Source: Bacteroidales bacterium UBA1458 (GTDB taxonomy: Bacteria; Bacteroidota; Bacteroidia; Bacteroidales; VadinHA17). From it: 9,924 nucleotides of DNA. Position numbers and translations under genes: made by a program. Within the stretch, counting starts at the first letter, position 1, and every line of letters begins with the position of its first letter. Location of the stretch: NCBI GenBank assembly GCA_002325785.1, contig DCSU01000007.1, positions 6,615-16,538 of the forward strand, written 5' to 3'. Below the pieces are notes generated by a model. That model was not told the origin of the DNA. It searched no databases and worked only from the letters and a program-made list of their open reading frames with translations. This document shows, piece after piece, positions 1 through 6,414 of this stretch.

Positions 1-399
1 CTGCAGATAGGGATCGGTCAGCACCGCCATCTGTGCGGCTATCCCTATACCGTCATCTGCTCCAAGAGTTGTTCCGCTGGCACTGACCCATCTGCCGTCA
101 ACGACAGGGATTATGGGATCTGTATCCCAGTTGTGAGGGTGAGAGGCGTTCTTTTCGCCAACCATGTCAAGATGACTCTGTAAAACAACAGTGCTAACCT
201 TCTCTTTCCCCGGTGCAGCCTCCCTGATTATAAGTATATTTCCAACGATGTCTTCCCTGGCCTCCAGGTCATGCTTACGTGCAAAATCCAGCATGTATTC
301 CCTGATGCGCCCCTCATTCTTTGATAGCCTGGGTATCCTGCAAATCTCCTCAAAGTAACTCCATAGCTTTCTAGGCTTAATCTCCCCCAATTGCCCCAT
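1..399 (-). CDS. pepD: Aminoacyl-histidine dipeptidase (PepD, peptidase family M20), N-terminal part, cut by window edge
   Basis: Zinc-dependent cytosolic dipeptidase of the M20 family, which splits Xaa-His dipeptides such as carnosine and other dipeptides. The first 133 codons are visible; E. coli PepD has about 485, so the rest lies left of base 1. The translation resembles E. coli PepD throughout: a VGNILI segment (52-57), then VVLQSHLDMV (71-80) containing metal ligand H76 and the adjacent D78, EKN (82-84), a WDTDPI..VVDG..V stretch, and TLGADDGIGIA (111-121) with the bridging aspartate around D115. The ATG at 397-399 is chosen because an in-frame TAA lies a few codons upstream and the following residues align with the PepD start. 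It diverges from the dehydrogenase gene across a 160-bp gap that carries a good -7 box for this strand. Family assignment is secure; exact substrate range is not shown by sequence. Confidence 0.93.
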   Translation of the reverse strand, partial: MGQLGEIKPRKLWSYFEEICRIPRLSKNEGRIREYMLDFARKHDLEAREDIVGNILIIREAAPGKEKVSTVVLQSHLDMVGEKNASHPHNWDTDPIIPVVDGRWVSASGTTLGADDGIGIAAQMAVLTDPYLQ

Positions 400-439
400 A
401 CTTTTACTATATTAATAATGTGATAAATAGCTTAAGCGG

Positions 440-447
440 CAAATATA
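440..447 (-). promoter_or_regulatory. Candidate Bacteroidetes -7 promoter box for pepD
   Basis: Read on the minus strand, this is TATATTTG, an exact match to the Bacteroidetes primary-sigma -7 consensus TAnnTTTG. It lies 40 bp upstream of the pepD ATG, implying a leader of about 30 nt. A proper -33 TTTG is not seen at the usual 19-21 bp; the nearest candidate, GTTG at 465-462, is too close. The -7 call is therefore reasonable and the whole promoter is tentative. Confidence 0.5.
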
Positions 448-521
448 GTTTTTTTCTGTTGCAACGATTATGAATTTTACCTGCCGTAACTCTTTTTTTT
501 AACACAATAAAAACTATATTT
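441..521. repeat. 13-bp perfect inverted repeat spanning the divergent promoter region
   Basis: The arms 441-453 and 509-521 are perfect reverse complements: read outward, each strand has AAAAACTATATTT. The centre is at 481. Each arm contains the core of a -7-like box for the gene on its side, so the divergent genes appear to use mirror-image promoters. An 8-bp palindrome, GTTGCAAC (458-465), lies between the arms and could be an operator, though this is only inferred. Confidence 0.6.
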
Positions 522-522
522 T
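515..522 (+). promoter_or_regulatory. Candidate -7 promoter box for the dehydrogenase-HD operon
   Basis: TATATTTT matches TAnnTTTG in all but the last base and lies 37 bp before the dehydrogenase ATG. It mirrors the pepD box on the other strand. A T-rich run (493-500) lies where a -33 TTTG would be expected, but no true TTTG is present, so this is a moderate candidate only. Confidence 0.4.
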
Positions 523-559
523 TACGGGATACGAAAAACAGAGTTAAAGGTAAAAAGTT

Positions 560-1756
560 ATGGCTAAACGTACGATTGTGGCACTGCCGGGTGACGGTAT
601 AGGTGCCGTAGTTCTGAAGCAGGCAGTTCGCGTTCTTGATGCCGCAGGATTTGATGCTGAATATGTTTACGGTGACATCGGTTGGGATTTATGGTGCAGC
701 GAGGGGAATCCCCTTCCACAGCGTACCATTGACCTGATAGCAAAGCACAAGATCGCTCTCTTCGGTGCCATCACCTCCAAACCTAAGGACGATGCAGCCG
801 CCGATCTCTCACCCGCCCTGCATGGCAAGGGACTTATTTACAGCAGCCCTATAGTGGGACTCAGACAGCATTTCGGACTGGATATCTGCGTGAGACCGTG
901 CCGCAGCTACAGGGGCAACCCCCTTAACTTCATCCGCCGCGGTAAGGACGGCAATCCTGAAGAACCTATGGTAGACGTTGTTATCTTCAGGCAGAACACT
1001 GAAGGACTCTATGGAGGAGTGGAGTGGTCAAATCCTCCCCAGCAGGTTTATGATGCCCTTATGACTCACCCGAAATTCCGGGAGAACTTCGGATGGTGCC
1101 CGAAAGAAGAACTGGCAGTATCAACCAGGATCTTTACCCGGAAATATACAGAGCGTATAGTCAGGGCAGCCTTTGATCATGCAGTGAAATTCGGGTACAA
1201 GTCAGTGACTGTCTGCGAGAAACCGAATGTGATACGCGAGACATCCGGACTCATGTGGAAGATAGCCAGGGAGATGCAGAAGAGTGAGTTCCCCTCAATC
1301 CAGCTCTGGAACACCAACATCGACGCACAGATGATGTGGCTGACCAAGAACCCTGAGGATTACGGTGTGATAGTTGCCGGCAACATGTTTGGCGACATTG
1401 TATCCGATGCTTTTGCGGGACTGATAGGAGGGCTTGGTTTTGCGTGCAGCGCCCAGTTCTCCGAGGATGGCATAGGCGTTTTCGAACCTACCCACGGGTC
1501 GGCTCCCAAATATGCCGGTTATGATATCCCTATTGTCAATCCGGTTGCAATGATAGAATCAGCATGCATGATGCTCGACTATATTAATGAGAAACCAATG
1601 GCCGCCCGCATCCGCCAGTCGATAGCTGAGGTGATAGAGGAGGGAAAGGTAAAGACCTATGACATGATGAAGCTTACCGGTAAGCAGGAAGTGATTGACA
1701 TGGGAGCAGCGTCAACCATTCAGATGGCTGATGCCATTATTGCAAAATTGAAGTAA
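560..1756 (+). CDS. Isocitrate/isopropylmalate dehydrogenase family protein, probably NADP-type isocitrate dehydrogenase
   Basis: A 398-aa beta-decarboxylating dehydrogenase that oxidises a 2-hydroxy acid, most likely isocitrate to 2-oxoglutarate, with Mg/Mn and NAD(P). Visible landmarks are the N-terminal PGDGIG (10-15), the substrate arginines R102, R112 and R144, NTEGLY with Y151 (146-151), catalytic K221 in KPNVIRETSG, and metal-binding aspartates D255, D279 and D283 (NMFGDIVSDA). The cofactor loop THGSAPKYAG (311-320) has K317-Y318 where E. coli NADP-isocitrate dehydrogenase has K344-Y345; NAD enzymes usually have Asp-Ile there, so NADP use is inferred. The substrate loop reads SSPIVGLRQ (95-103): the serine matching E. 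coli S113 is kept, but the residue matching N115 is Ile. Isopropylmalate, homoisocitrate or tartrate-type activity is therefore not excluded. The length is normal for the family. The ATG is the first before PGDGIG. The HD gene follows after 5 bp, so the two are probably co-transcribed. Confidence 0.88.
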   Translation: MAKRTIVALPGDGIGAVVLKQAVRVLDAAGFDAEYVYGDIGWDLWCSEGNPLPQRTIDLIAKHKIALFGAITSKPKDDAAADLSPALHGKGLIYSSPIVGLRQHFGLDICVRPCRSYRGNPLNFIRRGKDGNPEEPMVDVVIFRQNTEGLYGGVEWSNPPQQVYDALMTHPKFRENFGWCPKEELAVSTRIFTRKYTERIVRAAFDHAVKFGYKSVTVCEKPNVIRETSGLMWKIAREMQKSEFPSIQLWNTNIDAQMMWLTKNPEDYGVIVAGNMFGDIVSDAFAGLIGGLGFACSAQFSEDGIGVFEPTHGSAPKYAGYDIPIVNPVAMIESACMMLDYINEKPMAARIRQSIAEVIEEGKVKTYDMMKLTGKQEVIDMGAASTIQMADAIIAKLK

Positions 1757-1761
1757 GTGCC

Positions 1762-2313
1762 ATGACTGAGGAGATAAAAAAACTCTGGCCCGAGCTGGAG
1801 TGGATCACTGATGCGGTTCTGAGAGAAAAAACCGCCCGCACCTGGGAAGTTACACTTGAGCGCAGCGTTCTGAAGGCCGATGACCTTAACCGCATTCCCT
1901 TTACTTTGCTTTGCGGGCCGGACCTGAAAGTGACTTTTATGGACCATAAAAGATGTGTAGTTCACATTGCAAGAGAGGCCGGTGAGAAAATGAACAGCTT
2001 CTTCCGGGATGACCTGCCGGTGAACATGGATGTACTGATAGCCGGAGCAATCCTGGCTGACGTTGGCAAGATGCTTGAATATGAGCTTGATGAACAGGGT
2101 AAGGCTGTGCAGGGCAAGTACGGGCAGTATCTCAGGCACCCCTTTTCAGGAGTCAGTCTGGCAGAGGAGTGTGGTGTACCCCCGGAGGTATGCCATATAA
2201 TCGCTGCCCATGCCCACGAGGGCGATCTCGTAAAGCGAACAACAGAGGCGTACATTGTTCATCACGCTGACTTCATGACCTTCCTGCCATTCAAGAGCAG
2301 ACTGATCGTTTAA
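1762..2313 (+). CDS. HD-superfamily phosphohydrolase-like protein with a degenerate HD dyad
   Basis: A 183-aa soluble protein whose core resembles an HD metal-dependent phosphohydrolase domain. H62 lies in MDHKRCVVHIA; GAILADVGKMLEYE (95-108) occupies the position of the usual ..LHDIGK.. motif; later come H126 (RHPFSG), H150 and H152 (IIAAHAHEGD), and the closing HHAD (167-170) with D170. The defining His-Asp pair reads A99-D100, so one expected metal ligand is missing while the others appear kept. It may therefore bind metal differently, be inactive, or use a neighbouring histidine. The first ~55 residues are not recognisable. The gene starts 5 bp after the dehydrogenase stop and is probably translated from the same mRNA. 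Its last codons and stop form a perfect hairpin with the downstream DNA. The substrate is unknown; nucleotide or signalling-nucleotide hydrolysis would be typical for the superfamily. Confidence 0.78.
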   Translation: MTEEIKKLWPELEWITDAVLREKTARTWEVTLERSVLKADDLNRIPFTLLCGPDLKVTFMDHKRCVVHIAREAGEKMNSFFRDDLPVNMDVLIAGAILADVGKMLEYELDEQGKAVQGKYGQYLRHPFSGVSLAEECGVPPEVCHIIAAHAHEGDLVKRTTEAYIVHHADFMTFLPFKSRLIV

Positions 2314-2325
2314 TCAGTCTGCTCT
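2294..2325. terminator. Perfect 13-bp hairpin overlapping the HD gene stop codon
   Basis: Bases 2294-2306 and 2313-2325 are exact reverse complements around a 6-nt loop. The left arm codes for the last residues of the HD protein, and the stop codon TAA (2311-2313) sits in the loop and the first stem base. No U-run follows, so it is not a textbook intrinsic terminator. It could act as a 3' mRNA stabiliser or as a transcription barrier between convergent operons. Confidence 0.5.
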
Positions 2326-2507
2326 AAGTCTCCAGTCTTCAGTCCATTGCAGGCAATTGGCAATAGGCAGTAGGCAGTAGTGTAAATAACTGATTTAATG
2401 ATGACTGCAGATCGAAGATTGTGATCCATATCCTGCAATCCTAAGTCCTTATTGCTGACTGCCTTTTTGACCCCCAAAAAATGGACTACTGCCTACTGCC
2501 TACTGCC
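2326..2507. repeat. Heptamer-periodic intergenic repeat with long inverted ends
   Basis: This is the spacer between the convergent HD and GH2 genes. From about 2326 to 2381 the sequence has a 7-nt period, many units starting CAGT or CAAT, and includes GGCAATT, GGCAATA and GGCAGTA twice (2352-2379). At the other end TACTGCC occurs three times (2487-2507). The arms 2365-2381 and 2485-2501 are a perfect 17-bp inverted repeat. Extending to 2359-2381 and 2485-2507 gives 23 bp with one mismatch, around roughly 100 bp of internal sequence. The right arm supplies the last codons and stop of the GH2 gene. I see no ORF or RNA gene inside. It is not a CRISPR array: units are 7 nt, tandem and without spacers. 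Confidence 0.75.
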
Positions 2508-4329
2508 TGTCTGGGAATGCCATGGCATTACGCACACTGACAATCCCCATCTTTTCCACCTTCCGGTCATAGGTCATAAGGCCATTGGTCTCTGTCTCAA
2601 CGTCAGTCGTCTGGGTATATACTGAAGCGCTAAGTCCCTTCTCTGCTACCAGCTGCCGGACAACAGTGTAGAACTCTTCATATTTTCGCAGCAGTCCGGT
2701 GCTGTCGCTCATTTTCTCATAGCCCCAGTTCTTCTGTTCCCAGGTGTGGCCCTGTACCGGCAGACCCAGTCCGCCGAACTCGCCCAAAACTATCGCTCTC
2801 CCCTTTTCGGCAGGAGGAGACACCGGTTCCGGGTAGTGATGCACATCCAGCACATCACCAGTCCCGCGGTCAGTCCAGCCCGAAGCACTGTTCACAAGAC
2901 GCGTGGTGTCATAGGCCGAGACATAATCCGTCACTGCTGCTGTGTTGTACTGACCCCATCCCTCATTGTAAATAACCCACATCACAATTGATGGATTATT
3001 GAATTTGGTGTCTATCATACGTGAAAGCTCCGTCATGAAAATAGCCGAATCGGCTGCGCTTTTTGTTATGTCCGGTTTGTCTCCCCATATATACTCGTCG
3101 CCGCTGGGCATATCCTGCCAGACAAGCAATCCCAGCCTGTCAGTGTGGTAGTAAAATCTCCTGTTCTCAACCTTCACATGCTTGCGCATCATGTTGAATC
3201 CCATCTTCTTCAGCACCACGATGTCAAACATCATGGCTTCATCTGAGGGAGGAGTATAGAGACCGTCAGGCCAGAAGCCCTGATCAAGCGGACCGTTCTG
3301 CCAGAGAAAGCTGTTGTTGAGCAGGATGCGGGTGAATCCGTCCGCCGTCACGCCAATCGAGATCTTACGCATTCCGGCATATGACTTAACCTCATCTGCA
3401 ACAAGACCTCCCGTAACCAGTCTGACAGACAAATCATAGAGATGAGGGTTTTCAGGACTCCATAGTTTGGCATCAGGTATGTCAAGGGTAATGGGAGTAC
3501 CGGTGATGCCTGATGATACGGCTATCGTCTCGCCGCCTTCCATTACTGTCACCTCTGCCAGTGACGGCGCCATATCAACCGGAGGGCACCCTTCGGGCCC
3601 GTGGCACCGCTCTTCCAAGACAGTGACAGTCAGTGTGCTGCTGTCTATATCCGGTACAATACGCAGATCGCCTATCCATGTCTTGTCAACCGGTTCAATC
3701 CAGACGCTCTGCCATATGCCGCTGGTGGGAGTGTACCAGATGCCTCCCGGGCTGCTGACCTGCTTGCCTCTCGGCTGGGACCCCGCGTCTGTCGGATCAG
3801 TGACCTTTGCTACCACCGTGTGTTCCCTTCCTTTACCAAGGAAGGGGGTGATATTGCATGAAAACGGATCGTAACCGCCCTGGTGGCTGACGGCTAGTTT
3901 ATCATCAATCCATACAACTGTTTCCCAGTCGGATGCCTCAAAATTGATTATCAATTGCTTTCCTTCCCAATGCCTGGGTACGGTAAACTCACGAAAATAC
4001 CAGATTGCCAGTGTGTCGCTCATCCTGAGCCTGACCCCTGACAGGGCAGATTCGAGAGGGTAGGGCACCAGTATCCTGCCCTGTGGCGCAGGAGGCTCGT
4101 CCTCCTTATTACAGAGGGCATAATCCCATAAGCCGTTAAGACTCATCCACTCATCTCTTGCCATTCCTGGTCTGGGGTATTCCGGCCATGGCGCAGAGGG
4201 GTCAATATGTTCACCCCATACCGTGAAAAGAGGATTAGCTGCAGGTTGCCAGTCAGGACTTTTATCGGTTGTGCATAGGGTCATTACTCCGGCTGTGATA
4301 GCGAGAGCCAGGATAAATTTAAACTTCAT
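2500..4329 (-). CDS. Glycoside hydrolase family 2 enzyme (beta-galactosidase/beta-glucuronidase-like), exported
   Basis: A 609-aa retaining beta-glycosidase of GH2, expected in the periplasm or on a membrane. The N-terminus (MKFKF followed by a hydrophobic stretch) is a signal peptide. C19 in VMTLC could be lipidated, but Leu just before Cys is a poor lipobox, so lipoprotein status is uncertain. Domain order: sugar-binding jelly-roll about 60-212 (LNGLWDY, YFREFTVP, GGIW...GIWQSVWIEP), an immunoglobulin-like domain about 213-325, then a TIM barrel. The barrel contains GFNMMRKHVKVE, WQDMPSG and WVIYNEGWGQ, with acid/base N455-E456. E517 in VLGEFGG is the likely nucleophile, and YTQTTDVETETNG (571-583) is typical of the family. 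The enzyme looks intact, but substrate cannot be read from sequence. It lies 21 bp downstream of the acyl-CoA ligase gene on the same strand. The final codons (..RQ-stop) fall inside the heptamer repeat, so the repeat may have reset the C-terminus. Confidence 0.9.
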   Translation of the reverse strand: MKFKFILALAITAGVMTLCTTDKSPDWQPAANPLFTVWGEHIDPSAPWPEYPRPGMARDEWMSLNGLWDYALCNKEDEPPAPQGRILVPYPLESALSGVRLRMSDTLAIWYFREFTVPRHWEGKQLIINFEASDWETVVWIDDKLAVSHQGGYDPFSCNITPFLGKGREHTVVAKVTDPTDAGSQPRGKQVSSPGGIWYTPTSGIWQSVWIEPVDKTWIGDLRIVPDIDSSTLTVTVLEERCHGPEGCPPVDMAPSLAEVTVMEGGETIAVSSGITGTPITLDIPDAKLWSPENPHLYDLSVRLVTGGLVADEVKSYAGMRKISIGVTADGFTRILLNNSFLWQNGPLDQGFWPDGLYTPPSDEAMMFDIVVLKKMGFNMMRKHVKVENRRFYYHTDRLGLLVWQDMPSGDEYIWGDKPDITKSAADSAIFMTELSRMIDTKFNNPSIVMWVIYNEGWGQYNTAAVTDYVSAYDTTRLVNSASGWTDRGTGDVLDVHHYPEPVSPPAEKGRAIVLGEFGGLGLPVQGHTWEQKNWGYEKMSDSTGLLRKYEEFYTVVRQLVAEKGLSASVYTQTTDVETETNGLMTYDRKVEKMGIVSVRNAMAFPDRQ

Positions 4330-4350
4330 GACATGATTATTTTATAAGGA

Positions 4351-6264
4351 TTAGCCGAGCTTCATCTTCTCAACCTCATCCATATTCCGTTCATTGTAGG
4401 CTATTTTGCCCATGGGAGTATACAGCCAGTCAATCAGGTCACTGTATCTCTCGGTAATCTTACCCCTGACTATCTTCATGGTGGAGTTCATCATGCCATT
4501 CTCCTCATTGAAGCTTTCATTCAGTATGCCAAGTGCCACGGGCAGCCAGCGGTGCGGGAACATGTGTCCGTACTTGCCATTGATACGGTACTCGCTGACT
4601 TCATTCTCAATGAGATTTAGAATAGCCCGCTTGCCTTCTTCAGTGGTGGCCGTGAGATTGCGGTCTTCAAGATAGAGCTTTAGGGCATGCTGGTTCGGAA
4701 CTATCAGGGCCACAGTATAGGGCTTCTGATTGTTATAGAGCATACACTGGTCAATATACTTGGACTGCTCGCTGATTGCCTCCTCGATCCCTTCGGGACT
4801 GAATTTCTCGCCGTCGTCAGCTATTAGAAGACTCTTGAACCGTCCCATTACGTATAGGAAACTGTCTTTACTCATGTATCCCATGTCTCCGGTGTAGAGC
4901 CATCCGTCACGGAGGGCATCCCTGGTGGCGGTCTCATTCTTCCAGTATCCGTGCATTACATTGCCGCCACGAATGACTATCTCACCCTTCTGTTCCACCG
5001 GCAGTTCATTGCCGTCATCATCGCAGATCTTCAGGTCCATATTATTAACCAGGAATCCTGACGAACCAAGCTTGTGCTTTTTTGCTGAGTTTGATGAAAT
5101 AATTGGAGATGCCTCCGAGAGGCCGTAGCCCTGGTACATCGGTACTCCTATTGCATAGAAGAAGCGCTGCAGCTCTATGTCGAGCAGGGCACCGCCTCCG
5201 ATAAAGAACTCCAGTTCGCCTCCGAATGCCTCACGGACCTTTGAGAAGAGGATCTTATCAAAAAGATCGAGAAGCGGTTTCTTTACCTTCTGCAGTCCCT
5301 GCCCCTTGTTGTAACCCTCTTTATTGTAGGAATAGGCCACCTTCAAGGCAAAATTGAAAAGTCCCTCGGTCATCCTGCCCTTCTCCTTTATTGCTTTCTC
5401 AATTACCTTGCGGAAATTCTTGGCCAGTGCCGGCACACTCATTAGCAGGCTGGGCTTGATCTCCTTCATGCATACAGGTATATTGCGCAGCGTCTCCATC
5501 GGGGTTTTCCCTACCTTGACCGATGCAATACTGGCCCCCTTGCCCATGAATGCATAAATACCTGCTGTATGGGCAAATGAGTGGTCCCACGGCAGGATGA
5601 GAAGCGTTTTGTAGTGCTGCGGGATATCCATCAGACTGTATGACTGGTAGACGTTTGTCACATAGTTGCCGTGGGTAAGAATTATTCCCTTGGGGTCTGC
5701 CGTGGTGCCGGAGGTATAACATATGTTGGCAAAATCAGCCGGGGTAATTGCTGCTGTAAATTCTTCAAACGACTTCCTGTTGGCGGGGTTCTCGAGCCAC
5801 TCACGGCCTGTTTTCCTGACCTCGTTGAAGTGCATCTCTCCATCTGAATATTCTTCCCTTGGGTCCATGAAAATCACTTTGACAATCTCAGGGCACCTGT
5901 CAATGACCTCAAGCACTTTCGGAGCCTGGGTGCTGGAGGTGATTACCATCTTCGAACCGGAATGATTGAGACGGAATTTAATCTCTTCAGGATTGAGTTT
6001 TATGGAGAGGGGTACATTTACCCCGCCTGCATAGAGTATCCCAAGCTCACCGATGACCCAGCTGTTACGGCCATCAGCGAGCAAACTGACACGGTCACCT
6101 TTCTTTATGCCCAGCTGCATCAGCCCGGCTCCGAATTCCTGGGCCTGACGCTTTGTCTCCTGGTAGGTCGTGCCCTCATATTTATCCTGCAGCTTCTCCC
6201 ACAGGTAAATATTAGAGGCAAATTTCTCTACATTCTCTTCGAAAAACCGGATCAGTGATTTCAT
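4351..6264 (-). CDS. AMP-forming long-chain fatty acid-CoA ligase
   Basis: A 637-aa member of the adenylate-forming (ANL) superfamily that activates a fatty acid with ATP to acyl-AMP and then acyl-CoA. The overall pattern is the long FadD15/ACSL-like bacterial type. Motifs in order are the P-loop-like A3 motif YTSGTTADPKG (183-193), PWDHSFAHTAG (225-235), the A5 motif YGLSEASP (380-387), the A7 motif GWLYTGD with ribose-binding D460, the hinge motif GRFKSLLIADDGEKFSPEGIE (474-494, R475), and NSTMKIVRGKI (593-603) with probable catalytic K597. No signal peptide or membrane span is seen; such enzymes act at the inner face of the membrane. All core residues are present, so it should be active. 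It is the first gene of a leftward pair, with the GH2 gene 21 bp downstream. It diverges from the SPOR gene; I could not identify a convincing promoter for it. Chain-length preference is unknown. Confidence 0.92.
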   Translation of the reverse strand: MKSLIRFFEENVEKFASNIYLWEKLQDKYEGTTYQETKRQAQEFGAGLMQLGIKKGDRVSLLADGRNSWVIGELGILYAGGVNVPLSIKLNPEEIKFRLNHSGSKMVITSSTQAPKVLEVIDRCPEIVKVIFMDPREEYSDGEMHFNEVRKTGREWLENPANRKSFEEFTAAITPADFANICYTSGTTADPKGIILTHGNYVTNVYQSYSLMDIPQHYKTLLILPWDHSFAHTAGIYAFMGKGASIASVKVGKTPMETLRNIPVCMKEIKPSLLMSVPALAKNFRKVIEKAIKEKGRMTEGLFNFALKVAYSYNKEGYNKGQGLQKVKKPLLDLFDKILFSKVREAFGGELEFFIGGGALLDIELQRFFYAIGVPMYQGYGLSEASPIISSNSAKKHKLGSSGFLVNNMDLKICDDDGNELPVEQKGEIVIRGGNVMHGYWKNETATRDALRDGWLYTGDMGYMSKDSFLYVMGRFKSLLIADDGEKFSPEGIEEAISEQSKYIDQCMLYNNQKPYTVALIVPNQHALKLYLEDRNLTATTEEGKRAILNLIENEVSEYRINGKYGHMFPHRWLPVALGILNESFNEENGMMNSTMKIVRGKITERYSDLIDWLYTPMGKIAYNERNMDEVEKMKLG

Positions 6265-6349
6265 TCCAATATTTTTTTTTAGCAGTTCTTAAAATAGTGA
6301 CCTAATATAGAAAAGATTCGGTAAGTGCCGGTACGTTTCACGGATTTTC

Positions 6350-6381
6350 ATTGCAATTTTAAGCTATTATCCATACCTTTA
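6350..6381 (+). promoter_or_regulatory. Candidate Bacteroidetes promoter for the SPOR lipoprotein gene
   Basis: ATTG (6350-6353) resembles the -33 TTTG element. After 20 bp comes TACCTTTA (6374-6381), matching the -7 consensus TAnnTTTG except for the last base. The spacing is right for the Bacteroidetes sigma factor. Transcription would start near 6388, some 20 nt before the chosen ATG. Confidence 0.45.
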
Positions 6382-6393
6382 TCCTTTATAGAC

Positions 6394-6414
6394 ATGAAAA
6401 ATTGCCATTTATGA
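6394..6414 (+). other. Possible six-codon leader ORF (MKNCHL) overlapping the SPOR gene start
   Basis: ATG at 6394 opens a six-codon reading frame whose TGA stop (6412-6414) overlaps the SPOR gene ATG (6411-6413) in an ATGA arrangement typical of translational coupling. It lies just downstream of the predicted transcription start. So short a frame can arise by chance, and there is no conservation evidence here. Confidence 0.2.

Noticed and set aside
1720..2139. Minus-strand open frame of 139 codons over the dehydrogenase end and the HD gene, and a similar one at 1962-2255
   Set aside because: It overlaps the HD-domain gene, whose frame has family motifs; no motif or start signal supports the antisense frame.
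2352..2507. CRISPR array or transposon ends
   Set aside because: Units are 7 nt, tandem and without spacers; there is no transposase, no target-site duplication that I can recognise, and no cas gene nearby.
3467..3874. Long open frame on the plus strand inside the GH2 gene (135 codons), with another at 3601-3861
   Set aside because: Antisense to a well-supported GH2 enzyme; the translation shows no recognisable domain and is rich in Ser/Pro/Val as expected for a shadow frame.
5399..5722. Minus-strand 107-codon open frame in another frame inside the acyl-CoA ligase gene
   Set aside because: The ligase frame carries all core motifs across this stretch, so the alternative frame is a shadow and not evidence of a frameshift.
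6402..6410. TTG at 6402 as start of the SPOR gene, adding three residues
   Set aside because: ATG at 6411 gives a standard MKK signal-peptide start; an added M-P-F before it would be unusual.
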